Position numbers and translations under genes: made by a program
Shown: piece by piece, positions 5,626-12,509 of the stretch
How the letters are laid out: each line of letters begins with the position of its first letter
Position numbering within the stretch: position 1 is the stretch's first letter
From: a virus
Length of the DNA stretch: 33,876 nt
IMG/VR virus record: IMGVR_UViG_3300046171_000085
Span: 1-33,876 of that record
Strand: one strand, 5' to 3'
Notes under the pieces: model-generated
The model's database searches: none
Told to the model about the DNA's origin: nothing
The model's input: the letters and a program-made list of their open reading frames with translations, nothing else

Positions 5626-6302
5626 TTGTCCTTAATTTAAGTAGGTTATAAGATTGGATATACTTCTCTCTTGCCTTAGACTTGTAATGTTCCTTATAAA
5701 CATTGTAAACAGCCTTTACCATTTGATATTTTGTGGTTAGTGGGCCAAGCAACTTGCCTGCATAAGCCTTTCCCTTGCCACTACAGACCTTTATGTTGTC
5801 TGCGGTGTCTCCAACTATCATTTGAGTGTAAAAGTTCCTTAGAGCGTCTAATTCTGACAATTCAACTAACTCATTAGTGTTATAATTGTATATTTTAGCT
5901 GGGAACTGCAAGTAATCCTTGTCTATAGAGACAATAACAGGGTTTTCTCCTGCTTCTTGGCTCTGTAGCCACAACTTAGCAACCAAATCATCGGTTTCAT
6001 AGCCATAACCAGACATAGACTGCCAATCCTGCTTACAATAGTCGTGTAACTGCTCTAAAAAGGGCGGTCTTTCGGTGTCCTTTACGGTTTGCCTTGTAAT
6101 TATCGGCAATAAAGTGCCTAAAATTACCTTTTGAACCGTTGCAAACGATTAAACTTACAATATCATAGCCCAAGTCCTGCAAATTGTTCAAAGAATTGTT
6201 TATTTTAGCGTCTAGCTTAACTTTAGCTTCTTCTAAGTCCTCTGAATTTACTGCGGAAGCATAAACCATGCTGTCTGCGTCTAAAATAGCATTAATATCC
6301 AT
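5618..6302 (-). pseudogene. 5'-3' exonuclease (FEN/T7 gp6-like), split by one extra base
   Basis: The N-terminal part (6302 to 6033) carries the first acidic motif L-D-A-D-S and the Y-K-A-N-R-K segment. The C-terminal part, in the next frame, carries E-T-D-D-L-V-A-K-L, S-I-D-K-D-Y-L-Q and G-D-T-A-D-N-I-K followed by a G-x-G-K-A helix-hairpin-helix. These are the ordered metal-binding motifs of the flap/5' exonuclease family. Deleting one base from the C3T5 run (6064..6057) gives one continuous 227-residue frame. It would remove RNA primers or resect DNA ends for ERF-mediated annealing. It may be intact in reality if the extra base is an error. Confidence 0.85.
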
Positions 6303-6321
6303 AATATACCTATTTATTTAA

Positions 6322-6329
6322 CAAATATA
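6322..6329 (-). promoter_or_regulatory. Internal promoter -7 box TATATTTG
   Basis: An exact TAnnTTTG match lies in the 47-base gap upstream of the exonuclease start, with an expected start site near 6316. The -33 region is T-rich without a clear TTTG at the right distance. It could boost the exonuclease-to-terminase part of the operon. Confidence 0.45.
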
Positions 6330-6349
6330 AACAAAATAACTCAAAAAAC

Positions 6350-6472
6350 CTAATTTTCTACAACTTCTTTTTTGTAAACGGCATATCCGTTCTCTTTTAG
6401 TAGCTGTATAGCCTTTTGTATCTCTTCTTGTTCCATTCTGTATGAGTCGAAAATATAATTGTGTATTACCAT
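6350..6472 (-). CDS. Small unknown protein, 40 aa
   Basis: Begins MVIHNYIFDSYRMEQEEIQK and ends YKKEVVEN. A short helix with E-E-I-Q-K-A-I-Q-L-L-K-E-N-G-Y-A-V-Y follows, a pattern typical of the end of many small phage proteins. It starts 15 bases after the stop of the basic 42-residue protein. Unknown function. Confidence 0.55.
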   Translation of the reverse strand: MVIHNYIFDSYRMEQEEIQKAIQLLKENGYAVYKKEVVEN

Positions 6473-6487
6473 AATATTATTATTTAT

Positions 6488-6616
6488 TTATTTCTTTCCT
6501 TGACCTCTGTAGGGTTTCTTGTACCCTGTCTGGCCTTTACTTGCGTTCTTAGAGTGAATACCTCTTCTTCTTTTTCTAGGCTTCTCTATCTTTGTTGTTA
6601 TCTGCGCTCTTGCCAC
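6488..6616 (-). CDS. Very basic 42-aa protein with KKPYRGQGK end, GTG start
   Basis: Starts at GTG 6616 and reads VARAQITTKIEKPRKRRRGI, then H-S-K-N-A-S-K-G-Q-T-G-Y-K-K-P-Y-R-G-Q-G-K-K. About 40% of residues are K or R. The R-R-G-I/V-H-S/A-K pattern followed by Y-K-K-x-Y-R-G-Q-G is a recurrent small protein in phages of Bacteroidota. The charge suggests nucleic-acid or virion-DNA binding; this is inference. No ATG alternative exists in the frame. Confidence 0.65.
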   Translation of the reverse strand: MARAQITTKIEKPRKRRRGIHSKNASKGQTGYKKPYRGQGKK

Positions 6617-6624
6617 CTTAATAT

Positions 6625-6990
6625 TTATTTATTGTTATACTCGCTTAGGGGTGCTTCTCCAGAAGCCTCCAGTTCTTTCTGTAGATTCGCTAAGGCTCTC
6701 CAAGCCACCTTTGCCGAATGTCTTATGCCATCTGTGTCTACAGTTCCAGCTTCTATCAAGTGCCTTGACAAAGCGTCTAATTCGTCTCCAGACTTGCTTC
6801 TATCCCAATGAAGAGGCTTGTCTGGATGATGTTGCTCATTACCTGCCCAAGACGTTTTAGAGACCTCTCTAATTGCGTCTGGGAAGTATTTTAATACGCC
6901 ACTAAATACAGGCATATTCTTTCTCTTCTCTACTACATAAGCAGACTCAGTTCCGCTTATTATATCGTGTGTTATAGTCATAGTCCACAT
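6625..6990 (-). CDS. dATP/dGTP diphosphohydrolase-like protein
   Basis: A 121-residue protein with K-Y-F-P-D-A-I-R-E-V, then an L-H-W-D-R-S-x-S-G-D-E-L-D-A-L-x-R-H segment near 82-97 and a C-terminal H-S-A-K-V-A-W-R-A-L helix. This order matches the phage dATP/dGTP diphosphohydrolase N-terminal family (formerly an unknown-function family), which hydrolyses dNTPs to reshape pools. Start is ATG 6990 (MWTM) or 6981. It lies between a nuclease-like gene and the basic 42-residue gene, in the nucleic-acid metabolism block. Confidence 0.65.
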   Translation of the reverse strand: MWTMTITHDIISGTESAYVVEKRKNMPVFSGVLKYFPDAIREVSKTSWAGNEQHHPDKPLHWDRSKSGDELDALSRHLIEAGTVDTDGIRHSAKVAWRALANLQKELEASGEAPLSEYNNK

Positions 6991-6992
6991 AT

Positions 6993-7337
6993 TTAAAATA
7001 ATTCATTTATAGGCAACAGAATACCTTTGGAGGTATTGCTGTCGCCACCTAGTTTGTCTCTTTTTGTTCCAACATACTTTCTACACTTCTGCTTAAGCAA
7101 CTCAGAAGGTATCAAGTGAAACGTATTGTTGATGCAAAAGCAATAGTAGTCAGACTCGCTTGTGCTTATCCCACTGGCCTTACCTCTACTCTCATACTCA
7201 ATAAATACATTACCTGTCTCATCTGCTCTAAGGTCGTACTTAACCTCAATAGTCTTACTTGAGAATATGTTGGCAAGCTCTCGTTCTTTTACTTGCCCAA
7301 CTTTCAGGTCGTATTTAAAGTCGTTGTTGTAGTTCAT
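6993..7337 (-). CDS. PD-(D/E)XK-like nuclease, probable
   Basis: A 114-residue protein with an N-terminal E-R-E-L-A-N-I-F helix, then T-I-E-V-K-Y-D near 29-35, and F-I-E-Y-E-S-R-G-K-A-S-G-I near 45-57. A conserved glutamate helix followed by E-V-K and a strand with E-x-E-x-x-G-K-x-S-G-I fits a minimal PD-(D/E)XK fold such as phage Holliday or resolvase-type nucleases. A tyrosine/cysteine stretch (S-D-Y-Y-C-F-C) follows. Coupled to the phosphoesterase by TAATG. The catalytic assignment is inferred, not certain. Confidence 0.5.
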   Translation of the reverse strand: MNYNNDFKYDLKVGQVKERELANIFSSKTIEVKYDLRADETGNVFIEYESRGKASGISTSESDYYCFCINNTFHLIPSELLKQKCRKYVGTKRDKLGGDSNTSKGILLPINELF

Positions 7338-8050
7338 TACAGATTCATAAGTGCGTTAATTACAGTATGGCCGCCAATAACAACAGCACATCCTATGGCT
7401 GGCTTCTTGCCTGCCTTAGCGTATGCAAAAGCATACTTTTCGTGGTCTATCCCACAGCCTACCTGAGTTCCGAATACTTTGAACTTAGCACCTACAGACC
7501 ACTCTGTATAACACTGAGTGTGCAAGTGTCCTTGAACCGTACTCATCATATCTGCCTTAGACTTAGTTCTGGCAGTACCGCCCTCTCCATGAATATACTG
7601 AACATCATCAATAACAACTCTCTCTGTGAAGTTCCAGTTAGGTGTATTGAGCACCTCTGAGTAATCCCTTACCCACCTCTTAGGTATAGATGAAGTCTGA
7701 GCTTTCCTTGCTATTATTCTGTCGTGGTTGCCAATGGTTACATCAGCCTTTGGAAAGGCTCTGTACCACCTTGCTATCCTGTCTATGGCTAGGTCTAGCT
7801 CATCTCCACCACCCATACCGTCAGCATTTGTTTCGTGGTAGCTTGAGTAATGGTTGTCGATTACATCTCCAATAAACACAACTCTATTACAGTTGTATTT
7901 AGCATAAACATCTTTACAGTGCTTAAGGTACGAGTCCAAGCAAAATGGCTCGTGCAGGTCTCCAATAACCAGAACTCTACTTTCGTCCTTAGTTATATTC
8001 CTAAAAGCCTTTAGCTTGTTTCCGCTTAATCTTGGTCTAAAATCTCTCAT
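7337..8050 (-). CDS. Calcineurin-like metallophosphoesterase
   Basis: A 237-residue protein with all the dimetal phosphoesterase motifs in order: G-D-L-H-E-P (31-36), G-D-V-I-D-N-H (61-67), G-N-H-D (107-110), an H-G-E-G near 154, and G-H-L-H (174-177). Related phage enzymes include lambda-type protein phosphatases and nucleases of the Mre11 fold. No capping domain is visible. It starts with TAATG overlap behind a tiny lipoprotein gene. The substrate cannot be told from sequence. Confidence 0.88.
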   Translation of the reverse strand: MRDFRPRLSGNKLKAFRNITKDESRVLVIGDLHEPFCLDSYLKHCKDVYAKYNCNRVVFIGDVIDNHYSSYHETNADGMGGGDELDLAIDRIARWYRAFPKADVTIGNHDRIIARKAQTSSIPKRWVRDYSEVLNTPNWNFTERVVIDDVQYIHGEGGTARTKSKADMMSTVQGHLHTQCYTEWSVGAKFKVFGTQVGCGIDHEKYAFAYAKAGKKPAIGCAVVIGGHTVINALMNL

Positions 8051-8187
8051 TATCTATCACAATTATATTGAACACAAATCCAGTCACTAGTGCCATCGCT
8101 GTAGAAAACATCGTAACACTCATAACAGGGGGCTGGCTCGCATCCAAGCAGAGCCAAGCCCATAACAAAACCTTTTATCTTATTCAT
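8050..8187 (-). CDS. 45-aa lipoprotein with cysteine-rich tail
   Basis: Begins MNKIKGFVMGLALLGCEPA: a basic N-terminus, a short hydrophobic stretch and the lipobox A-L-L-G-C at residues 12-16. The mature part holds four further cysteines (C21, C24, C38, C43) and a Y-D-V-F-Y-S-D-G. The start overlaps the previous gene by eight bases and the stop overlaps the phosphoesterase start (TAATG), which strongly supports translation. Phage lipoproteins often block superinfection at the cell surface; this is the likeliest but unproven role. Confidence 0.6.
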   Translation of the reverse strand: MNKIKGFVMGLALLGCEPAPCYECYDVFYSDGTSDWICVQYNCDR

Positions 8188-8602
8188 AATTATTCATCAA
8201 TTTTCTAAGGTCAGCAATCATACCTCTAATACAACTAGGGCAACTGCTCATCTGCTTTCTCTGATTAAACACTCTATTGAATATATCCAACAAAGCTCTC
8301 TGCTCAACCATAGTTACGTTCTGCTTATTCTTAGACAGAAAATCGCTAAGGTAGTTGTACTCTTTCTCTTCAAGGCAATTAGTGACGTTATAGCTCATAA
8401 GTTTGTTCAACTTAGCCTTACGCTCATCACAACCGCAATCCTCTCCGAAAAGAGCCTTAACAGCTTTTTTAACACCTGTTGCTTCAGTAATCTTCTCAAC
8501 AGTATCTCCAAGTCCTTTTGACTTGCTCTCTTGTTCTTTCTCGAATCTAGCTTTCCATTCTCTGTAAGCCTTTGTTCTTTTGTCTCCTTTAAATTCTTCC
8601 AT
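8180..8602 (-). CDS. Conserved phage protein with cysteine pairs
   Basis: A 140-residue protein: charged N-terminus (K-A-Y-R-E-W-K), then G-L-G-D-T-V-E-K-I-T-E-A-T-G-V-K-K-A-V, then D-C-G-C-D-E-R-K-A-K-L-N-K, and S-S-C-P-S-C-I-R-G-M near residue 120. The G-D-T-V/I-E-K-I-T and C-G-C-D-E-R-K-E/A-K-L-N segments recur in flavobacterial phages. The C-x-C and C-x-x-C pairs could bind zinc. Located directly after the sigma-like gene; function unknown. Confidence 0.7.
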   Translation of the reverse strand: MEEFKGDKRTKAYREWKARFEKEQESKSKGLGDTVEKITEATGVKKAVKALFGEDCGCDERKAKLNKLMSYNVTNCLEEKEYNYLSDFLSKNKQNVTMVEQRALLDIFNRVFNQRKQMSSCPSCIRGMIADLRKLMNNYE

Positions 8603-8604
8603 AA

Positions 8605-9171
8605 TTAAATTTTATCGTAATCTCCGTTATAATAGTCCTCAGCATCCTCTGAGAAACTTTCTCTTATCACTTCTCTATATCTCCTTATTGAGTTATAAAG
8701 ACTGCTTCTTCCTATGCCTGTCTCATTGGATAGCTTATCCAGAGACAGTCCTGTAGTAAAGTAAGCTATGAATATGTTTTTAGAATAGAAATCCCAGCTA
8801 TTGACTTCTGTAAATATCTTATTCATTAATCTCTTAAAACCCTGCTCCTCTTCAACATCCGCAAACTCTTCTCTTAGGTTGTTTAGCGTAAACTCCAGAG
8901 CCTCCTGTTGCATATCAACAGTCTCATTGGCTATGCTTTTTTTCTTTGCTTTGTTAAGATATATGCTTCTTAATGTCATGTACATATAAAAATCATTTAC
9001 ATCATCATCTCCGTAAGATATATCAACTCCTTTGTTTAGGTATTCATAAACCCTGATATAAGCGTCCTGAACAACATCTTCTACATAAGAGGGGTTGCAA
9101 CCCATACTCCTAACCAACCCAACCCAAGTCTTGTGCTTGGATGCAAGTTTCTCTAATTGCTTATTAATCAT
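8605..9171 (-). CDS. Sigma-like transcription factor
   Basis: A 188-residue protein with a region-2-like N-terminus (V-E-D-V-V-Q-D-A-Y-I-R-V-Y-E-Y near 31-45) and a C-terminal region-4-like helix-turn-helix (L-S-L-D-K-L-S-N-E-T-G-I-G-R-S-S-L-Y-N-S-I-R-R near 142-164), separated by an acidic linker. This is the layout of ECF/RpoE-type sigma factors. Phages of Bacteroidota often carry such a gene, and it could direct host RNA polymerase to late promoters, since no TAnnTTTG box precedes the late operon here. Its start overlaps the resolvase gene by eight bases. Confidence 0.7.
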   Translation of the reverse strand: MINKQLEKLASKHKTWVGLVRSMGCNPSYVEDVVQDAYIRVYEYLNKGVDISYGDDDVNDFYMYMTLRSIYLNKAKKKSIANETVDMQQEALEFTLNNLREEFADVEEEQGFKRLMNKIFTEVNSWDFYSKNIFIAYFTTGLSLDKLSNETGIGRSSLYNSIRRYREVIRESFSEDAEDYYNGDYDKI

Positions 9172-9577
9172 CTATAGTTCTAATTAAAATCTCAACTCTG
9201 CCATTACCTTTATCATAAACTGTAGGCAGTATTGTTTCTGTCTTTACATAATCGTCATTGTCGTCTTCCCAGCAGCCTGTCTCTGTTATTGCGTCAAGCA
9301 AATACTTAGACGTTACAGCTATGACATTCATCTTGTCAAGCCTCCTTTTGCTCGGCTTGAATACCTGATAGAATATCTCTACAGGTGTCGGTATCTTAAC
9401 TCCGACTAGCTGGCTTGATACTATGTCCTTAAACTTCTTCTTCACTTGGTTGTTTATAAAGTGATTTACATTTCCATAAGAGTTCATATTCACATAAACT
9501 CTTCTGTCCTTTTTAGTTTTTCTCTCTAAATCAATGTACATAGGCGTAACTATGCGATATTCATTTTTTGTTGCCAT
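9164..9577 (-). CDS. RusA-like Holliday junction resolvase
   Basis: A 137-residue protein with the RusA pattern: a basic N-terminus (K-T-K-K-D-R-R-V-Y), then K-R-R-L-D-K-M-N-V near 76-84, L-L-D-A-I near 93-97, and W-E-D-D-N-D-D near 104-110. The aspartates in D-K-M-N, D-A-I and D-D coordinate the catalytic metal in RusA. It would resolve branched DNA before packaging. It overlaps the helicase gene upstream by 28 bases. Confidence 0.82.
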   Translation of the reverse strand: MATKNEYRIVTPMYIDLERKTKKDRRVYVNMNSYGNVNHFINNQVKKKFKDIVSSQLVGVKIPTPVEIFYQVFKPSKRRLDKMNVIAVTSKYLLDAITETGCWEDDNDDYVKTETILPTVYDKGNGRVEILIRTIDD

Positions 9578-10455
9578 TTACTAGGTTCTTTCTTCTGGGG
9601 CTGAATAGCAGCTATATCATCATCCAGACTGGTTACAATCATTGGATAACCAAACTCCGTAACCTTAAAGCTAAAAGGCTCAAAAGAGAACCCCCTACTT
9701 TGCTTACATCTTACGGTTATAAACTCCTCTTCAGTTTCGTTTCTCTCTAACACTATGCCTGTCTCACATTTTTTCTGAGCAAAAGAACCTAGATGACCTG
9801 TGGGTTTCTCTGAGCCATTGTTGGTGTGAATACAAAGCACAATATGGCAGTTGTATCTTTCACTCCAAGTCATCAGCCTTTGAATACACTCGTTAGACTC
9901 CTGTATATCGTTAACATCACTAACTAAGTCAGCAATACCATCAATAACGACTAAGCCTATCTCATTGTCCTGAGAAACTGTTTTTAGCTTGTAGTCTATA
10001 AAGTCAATCCTTGTCTTGTACCCTATTGAACGGAGTCCGTAGGTATGGTAGCAACCTACGTTCTCTCCGTTGTTCATTTCGACAACTCTCCTAAACACTC
10101 TCTGTGCGTGGAACTTGCCCTGCTCTGTGTCAAAGTGTATAACACACTTGCCCTTTCTGTCGGCTCTCATTTTGCCGCCATAGGGGTTTTTACCAGATGA
10201 TGATAAGTAGACTGAAGTTAGTAGTGAGACAAAAAAGGTTTTCTTGGTTTTGGGTGGGCCGCTTACGAAACTAAAGTTACCATAAGTGCCAATAGGTATG
10301 GGGTATCTCTTTATGCCACTTGGCGTGTTTATAGAGTATCTGCCAAATGACAACGCAACAGGAGGGTGCTTTATGGACTCAGAGATATCGACATAACAGT
10401 CGTTATCTATTTTCTCCATGTGCATCCTTTGTATTTCTTTGTCGTCTGTGTTCAT
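9550..10455 (-). CDS. RecA-fold replicative helicase/ATPase (RepA/AAA_25 type)
   Basis: A 301-residue protein. Walker A is S-G-P-P-K-T-K-K-T (about 65-73) and Walker B is G-L-V-V-I-D-G-I-A-D (about 167-176), followed by C-I-H-T-N-N-G-S-E-K-P-x-G-H-L-G-S (209-225), the conserved histidine/sensor loop of the RepA and DnaB-like RecA fold. No N-terminal DnaB domain or primase is present. With ERF, SSB-like protein and resolvase it forms the replication-recombination core; no phage DNA polymerase was found, so host polymerase is presumably used. Confidence 0.85.
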   Translation of the reverse strand: MNTDDKEIQRMHMEKIDNDCYVDISESIKHPPVALSFGRYSINTPSGIKRYPIPIGTYGNFSFVSGPPKTKKTFFVSLLTSVYLSSSGKNPYGGKMRADRKGKCVIHFDTEQGKFHAQRVFRRVVEMNNGENVGCYHTYGLRSIGYKTRIDFIDYKLKTVSQDNEIGLVVIDGIADLVSDVNDIQESNECIQRLMTWSERYNCHIVLCIHTNNGSEKPTGHLGSFAQKKCETGIVLERNETEEEFITVRCKQSRGFSFEPFSFKVTEFGYPMIVTSLDDDIAAIQPQKKEPSKWQQKMNIA

Positions 10456-10486
10456 ATTTTTATGTTTGTTTTGTTATTTTGTTTTA

Positions 10487-10514
10487 ATAAAAAGGGGCAG
10501 GTTTCCCCACCCCT
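10487..10514 (-). terminator. Intrinsic terminator between SSB-like and helicase genes
   Basis: Leftward: AGGGGTGGG, tetraloop GAAA, CCTGCCCCT, then TTTTTATT. The nine-pair stem includes G-U pairs. It sits just before the helicase gene within the operon, so it probably sets a ratio by partial termination rather than ending the transcript. Confidence 0.7.
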
Positions 10515-10524
10515 GTTTGATTGG

Positions 10525-10806
10525 TTAGAACGGCAAGTCAGCCCCAGCAGCAACTTTGAAGTTGTCTCTTTTAGGCACTGGTGTCCCACTGTTGCTTGAC
10601 TTTGGAGTAAAGGTGTTTAACTCCATGTAGTACTTGCCGCTTTTACTTTGCTTAACATCTAAGTTTACCCAGCCATTGTTCTGGTTAGCGGATAGGAACT
10701 TCTGTGCCTCTTCTACCTTGATGCTAATTCCACCTATAACAAATTCAGGTGCATTTTCATTTCGCTTAAAAATAAATCCGTCTGCGAATACTTTTGTGTT
10801 TTCCAT
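10525..10806 (-). CDS. Small SSB-like protein with DLPF tail
   Basis: A 93-residue protein of alternating strands (F-A-D-G-F-I-F-K-R, F-V-I-G-G-I-S-I, W-V-N-L-D-V-K, Y-Y-M-E-L-N-T-F) suggesting an OB-like core, a flexible S/P-rich linker and the terminal residues A-D-L-P-F. The end resembles the D-D-I-P-F tip of bacterial SSB that docks partner proteins. Located between ERF and helicase genes. A single-stranded DNA-binding role is likely but the core lacks a diagnostic motif. Confidence 0.5.
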   Translation of the reverse strand: MENTKVFADGFIFKRNENAPEFVIGGISIKVEEAQKFLSANQNNGWVNLDVKQSKSGKYYMELNTFTPKSSNSGTPVPKRDNFKVAAGADLPF

Positions 10807-10810
10807 AATA

Positions 10811-11338
10811 TTACTTATTTAATAGTTGTTTAACTTCTGTTGATAATTTATACTTCTGTTCAATAGTGGATAAAGTTCCACCTGATGCCATAAACTGCTG
10901 TGCTTTCTTAAACTCAGGAGTGTTCTTATTTAGCCATTTACGAGCGTCCTTATGGTCGTTCGTTGCATCTGCGTCCTTAGTGTCATCAATAAGGAATAAG
11001 CCGTTTAGAGCGTATTTACGAGCGTATGAAGAGCTACTGCCAAAAGACTGTGCTATATCCATACCTTTTCGGTTAGGGTCAATACCAGCCTGTGCTGTGG
11101 CCTCAATCCTGCCCTCAGTATCAAATAATACTGCTCTTGCTTCTACATAGACTAATCCAGCCACTTCCTTAATCTCGTCAGTAATCATAAGGGTTAGTCC
11201 ATTTGCAGTTAATAGTGGCTTTACAGCCTCTAATATATCCTCACAAGAACGGTAATTGTATTTACCGAAATTGTTTCTTTGGTTCTTAGGAGCTTTTAAC
11301 TCCGATTGTACTTTTAGTACCTTGTCATGAAAGTTCAT
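10811..11338 (-). CDS. erf: ERF-family single-strand annealing protein
   Basis: A 175-residue protein with the ERF signature: K-N-Q-R-N-N-F-G-K-Y-N-Y-R-S-C-E-D-I (17-34), then P-L-L-T-A-N-G-L (42-49), and a G-S-S-S-S-Y-A-R-K-Y-A-L-N-G-L-F-L-I-D-D-T-K-D-A-D (100-124). This set is characteristic of the ERF/Rad52-like annealases that pair complementary strands for recombination and circularisation. The C-terminal 40 residues are more variable. Works with the SSB-like protein downstream and the 5' exonuclease. Confidence 0.9.
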   Translation of the reverse strand: MNFHDKVLKVQSELKAPKNQRNNFGKYNYRSCEDILEAVKPLLTANGLTLMITDEIKEVAGLVYVEARAVLFDTEGRIEATAQAGIDPNRKGMDIAQSFGSSSSYARKYALNGLFLIDDTKDADATNDHKDARKWLNKNTPEFKKAQQFMASGGTLSTIEQKYKLSTEVKQLLNK

Positions 11339-11366
11339 AATGTTAATTGTTTTAATTAATATTCTG

Positions 11367-11398
11367 CTAATATAGTAAATAAATAGCTTATATCCAAA
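11367..11398 (-). promoter_or_regulatory. Candidate internal promoter for the ERF operon
   Basis: Leftward TTTG (11398..11395), a 20-nt spacer and TATATTAG (11374..11367). The -33 is exact and the spacing fits, while the -7 differs from TAnnTTTG at two positions in TTTG. Located in the gap upstream of erf. Confidence 0.35.
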
Positions 11399-11581
11399 TT
11401 ATTCTTCATCTTTTCCTGAAAATAATTCTTTCCTAACTATATTTTTATAGTCGTCTGGATAGCTTTCGTCTGTCAATTCAAATATAAAAGTCTCCAGTTT
11501 AGTGATGTATTCTCTTAGTTCACTAAGTTCATTGTGCAGTGCTTTTATCTGCATATTTTTAAAGTCGTGTAAATCATTCAT
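11399..11581 (-). CDS. Small coiled-coil protein, 60 aa
   Basis: Begins MNDLHDFKNMQIKALHNEL with a heptad pattern through residue 38, then an acidic end (Y-P-D-D-Y-K-N-I-V). Overlaps the upstream coiled-coil gene by four bases (ATGA). The neighbouring gene is also a coiled coil, so the two may form a complex. No known family. Confidence 0.7.
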   Translation of the reverse strand: MNDLHDFKNMQIKALHNELSELREYITKLETFIFELTDESYPDDYKNIVRKELFSGKDEE

Positions 11582-11817
11582 AATATACTGTTTAAATCTT
11601 CTATTGTTTCTTTTAGCTTTTCTTTTAGGCTCTGCAGCTCAAACTCAAGTTGTCTATTCTCTTTAGCTATCTTTGCGTTATGCAACCCAATAATCTCAAC
11701 GGCCTTGACTAAATTAATCAAGTCCTTATTGTCTGGCTTGGCTTCGTGCCAGTCAAGTAGCTTATTACCTAAAGCCTTATACCAAGCGTTATACGTCTGA
11801 TGCTCTATCAATTCCAT
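11578..11817 (-). CDS. Small coiled-coil protein, 79 aa
   Basis: Begins MELIEHQTYNAWYKALGNKL; the second half (residues 45-78) is a clear coiled coil rich in K, E and L. Start overlaps the upstream stop (TAATG) and the end overlaps the downstream start (ATGA), so it is well supported as a gene. Function unknown. Confidence 0.7.
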   Translation of the reverse strand: MELIEHQTYNAWYKALGNKLLDWHEAKPDNKDLINLVKAVEIIGLHNAKIAKENRQLEFELQSLKEKLKETIEDLNSIL

Positions 11818-12047
11818 TATCTATAGTTTTCGTTCATTACAATCTCTTCAATCTCTTCTAACCTATTGTATAAAAGGTCTGTTACATCTATCTCTACATC
11901 TCCCTCTTCAATATGCACACTGTCTAAAGAGAACTCTTCTGGTTCTGGTGGATTGAAATAATCTCCACTCATTCCTTCATAGTAGCTTCCATAGGCTGCT
12001 AATAATACTCCGTCTAATTCTAATTCGTGTCTATCCATTGTTACCAT
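11817..12047 (-). CDS. Small acidic unknown protein, 76 aa
   Basis: Start at ATG 12047 (MVTMDRHELEL) or 12038. Strongly acidic, with S-x-x-Y-E-G-M-S-G-D-Y-F-N-P-P-E-P-E near 21-38 and E-E-G-D-V-E-I-D-V-T-D. The P-P-E-P pattern recurs in small early phage proteins of Bacteroidota. Could be an inhibitor or DNA mimic; no evidence beyond charge. Confidence 0.7.
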   Translation of the reverse strand: MVTMDRHELELDGVLLAAYGSYYEGMSGDYFNPPEPEEFSLDSVHIEEGDVEIDVTDLLYNRLEEIEEIVMNENYR

Positions 12048-12186
12048 AGCTTTTTAATGATTTAAGTATTCTTCTTTCTGCTGCTAATTTAGATGAATTT
12101 ATAAGTTCATCTTTAGCAAACACTTTCCAACCTGTGATTGGATTTGTGTTCGTTTCCCAAAATGGTTTTTCTTTTTGCTTTTTCAT
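12031..12186 (-). CDS. Small basic unknown protein, 51 aa
   Basis: Begins MKKQKEKPFWETNTNPITGW and ends K-S-L-K-S-Y-G-N-N-G. A short stretch P-F-W-E-T-N-x-N-P-I-T-G-W-K-V-F suggests a compact beta hairpin, followed by a basic helix A-A-E-R-R-I-L-K. Its end overlaps the following gene and its start follows the upstream stop by one base. Too short for family recognition. Confidence 0.6.
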   Translation of the reverse strand: MKKQKEKPFWETNTNPITGWKVFAKDELINSSKLAAERRILKSLKSYGNNG

Positions 12187-12187
12187 G

Positions 12188-12382
12188 TTAAAATAATTTA
12201 TTAATTACAAGGTCGTAAACCAATTCAGGGTACTCACTTGTCAGTTCATCTAATTGTTCGTCAGTTAATGGCTCTCCATCTATCTCTGCGTGAGAGATAA
12301 ACGCATCAACAAAATCAGGATAATCTCTGGTGTCAATGCCATCTACTTCTAAGTTGTCTATTTTATTTATATCTATTTTCAT
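12188..12382 (-). CDS. Small acidic unknown protein, 64 aa
   Basis: Start chosen at ATG 12382 (MKIDINKIDNLEVDGIDTRD), because the longer frame to 12421 would cover the -7 box at 12406. The protein has D-G-I-D-T-R-D-Y-P-D-F-V-D-A-F-I near 14-29 and G-x-P-L-T-D-E-Q-L-D-E-L-x-S near 38-50. This pattern is frequent among small Bacteroidota and phage proteins. First gene of the replication operon behind a strong promoter; role unknown. Confidence 0.75.
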   Translation of the reverse strand: MKIDINKIDNLEVDGIDTRDYPDFVDAFISHAEIDGEPLTDEQLDELTSEYPELVYDLVINKLF

Positions 12383-12405
12383 TGTGTTAATTATTAATGT
12401 TGGTA

Positions 12406-12437
12406 CAAACATAAATAACATTTTTCAATTATCCAAA
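12406..12437 (-). promoter_or_regulatory. Strong promoter of the replication operon (TTTG-20-TATGTTTG)
   Basis: Leftward TTTG (12437..12434), 20 nt, then TATGTTTG (12413..12406), the complete Bacteroidota promoter. Expected start near 12399, 17 bases before the start codon at 12382. It lies immediately downstream of the terminator at 12445-12471, so the early operon is insulated from the gene before it. Confidence 0.8.
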
Positions 12438-12444
12438 TAAAAAT

Positions 12445-12471
12445 AAAAAAAGAGCCACATTTCTGTAGCTC
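12445..12471 (-). terminator. Intrinsic terminator of the 12510-12935 gene
   Basis: Leftward GAGCTACA, loop GAAA, TGTGGCTC, followed by TTTTTTT. The eight-pair stem has one G-U pair. Separates the single early gene at 12510-12935 from the replication operon. Confidence 0.85.
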
Positions 12472-12509
12472 CCTTCTTAAAACAAAATAAAACAAAATAA
12501 AACAAAACA

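Noticed and set aside
6033-6109. Programmed -1 frameshift in the exonuclease gene
   Set aside because: The frames differ by +1, and the CCC TTT TTA run is not in the phase needed for a -1 slippery heptamer.
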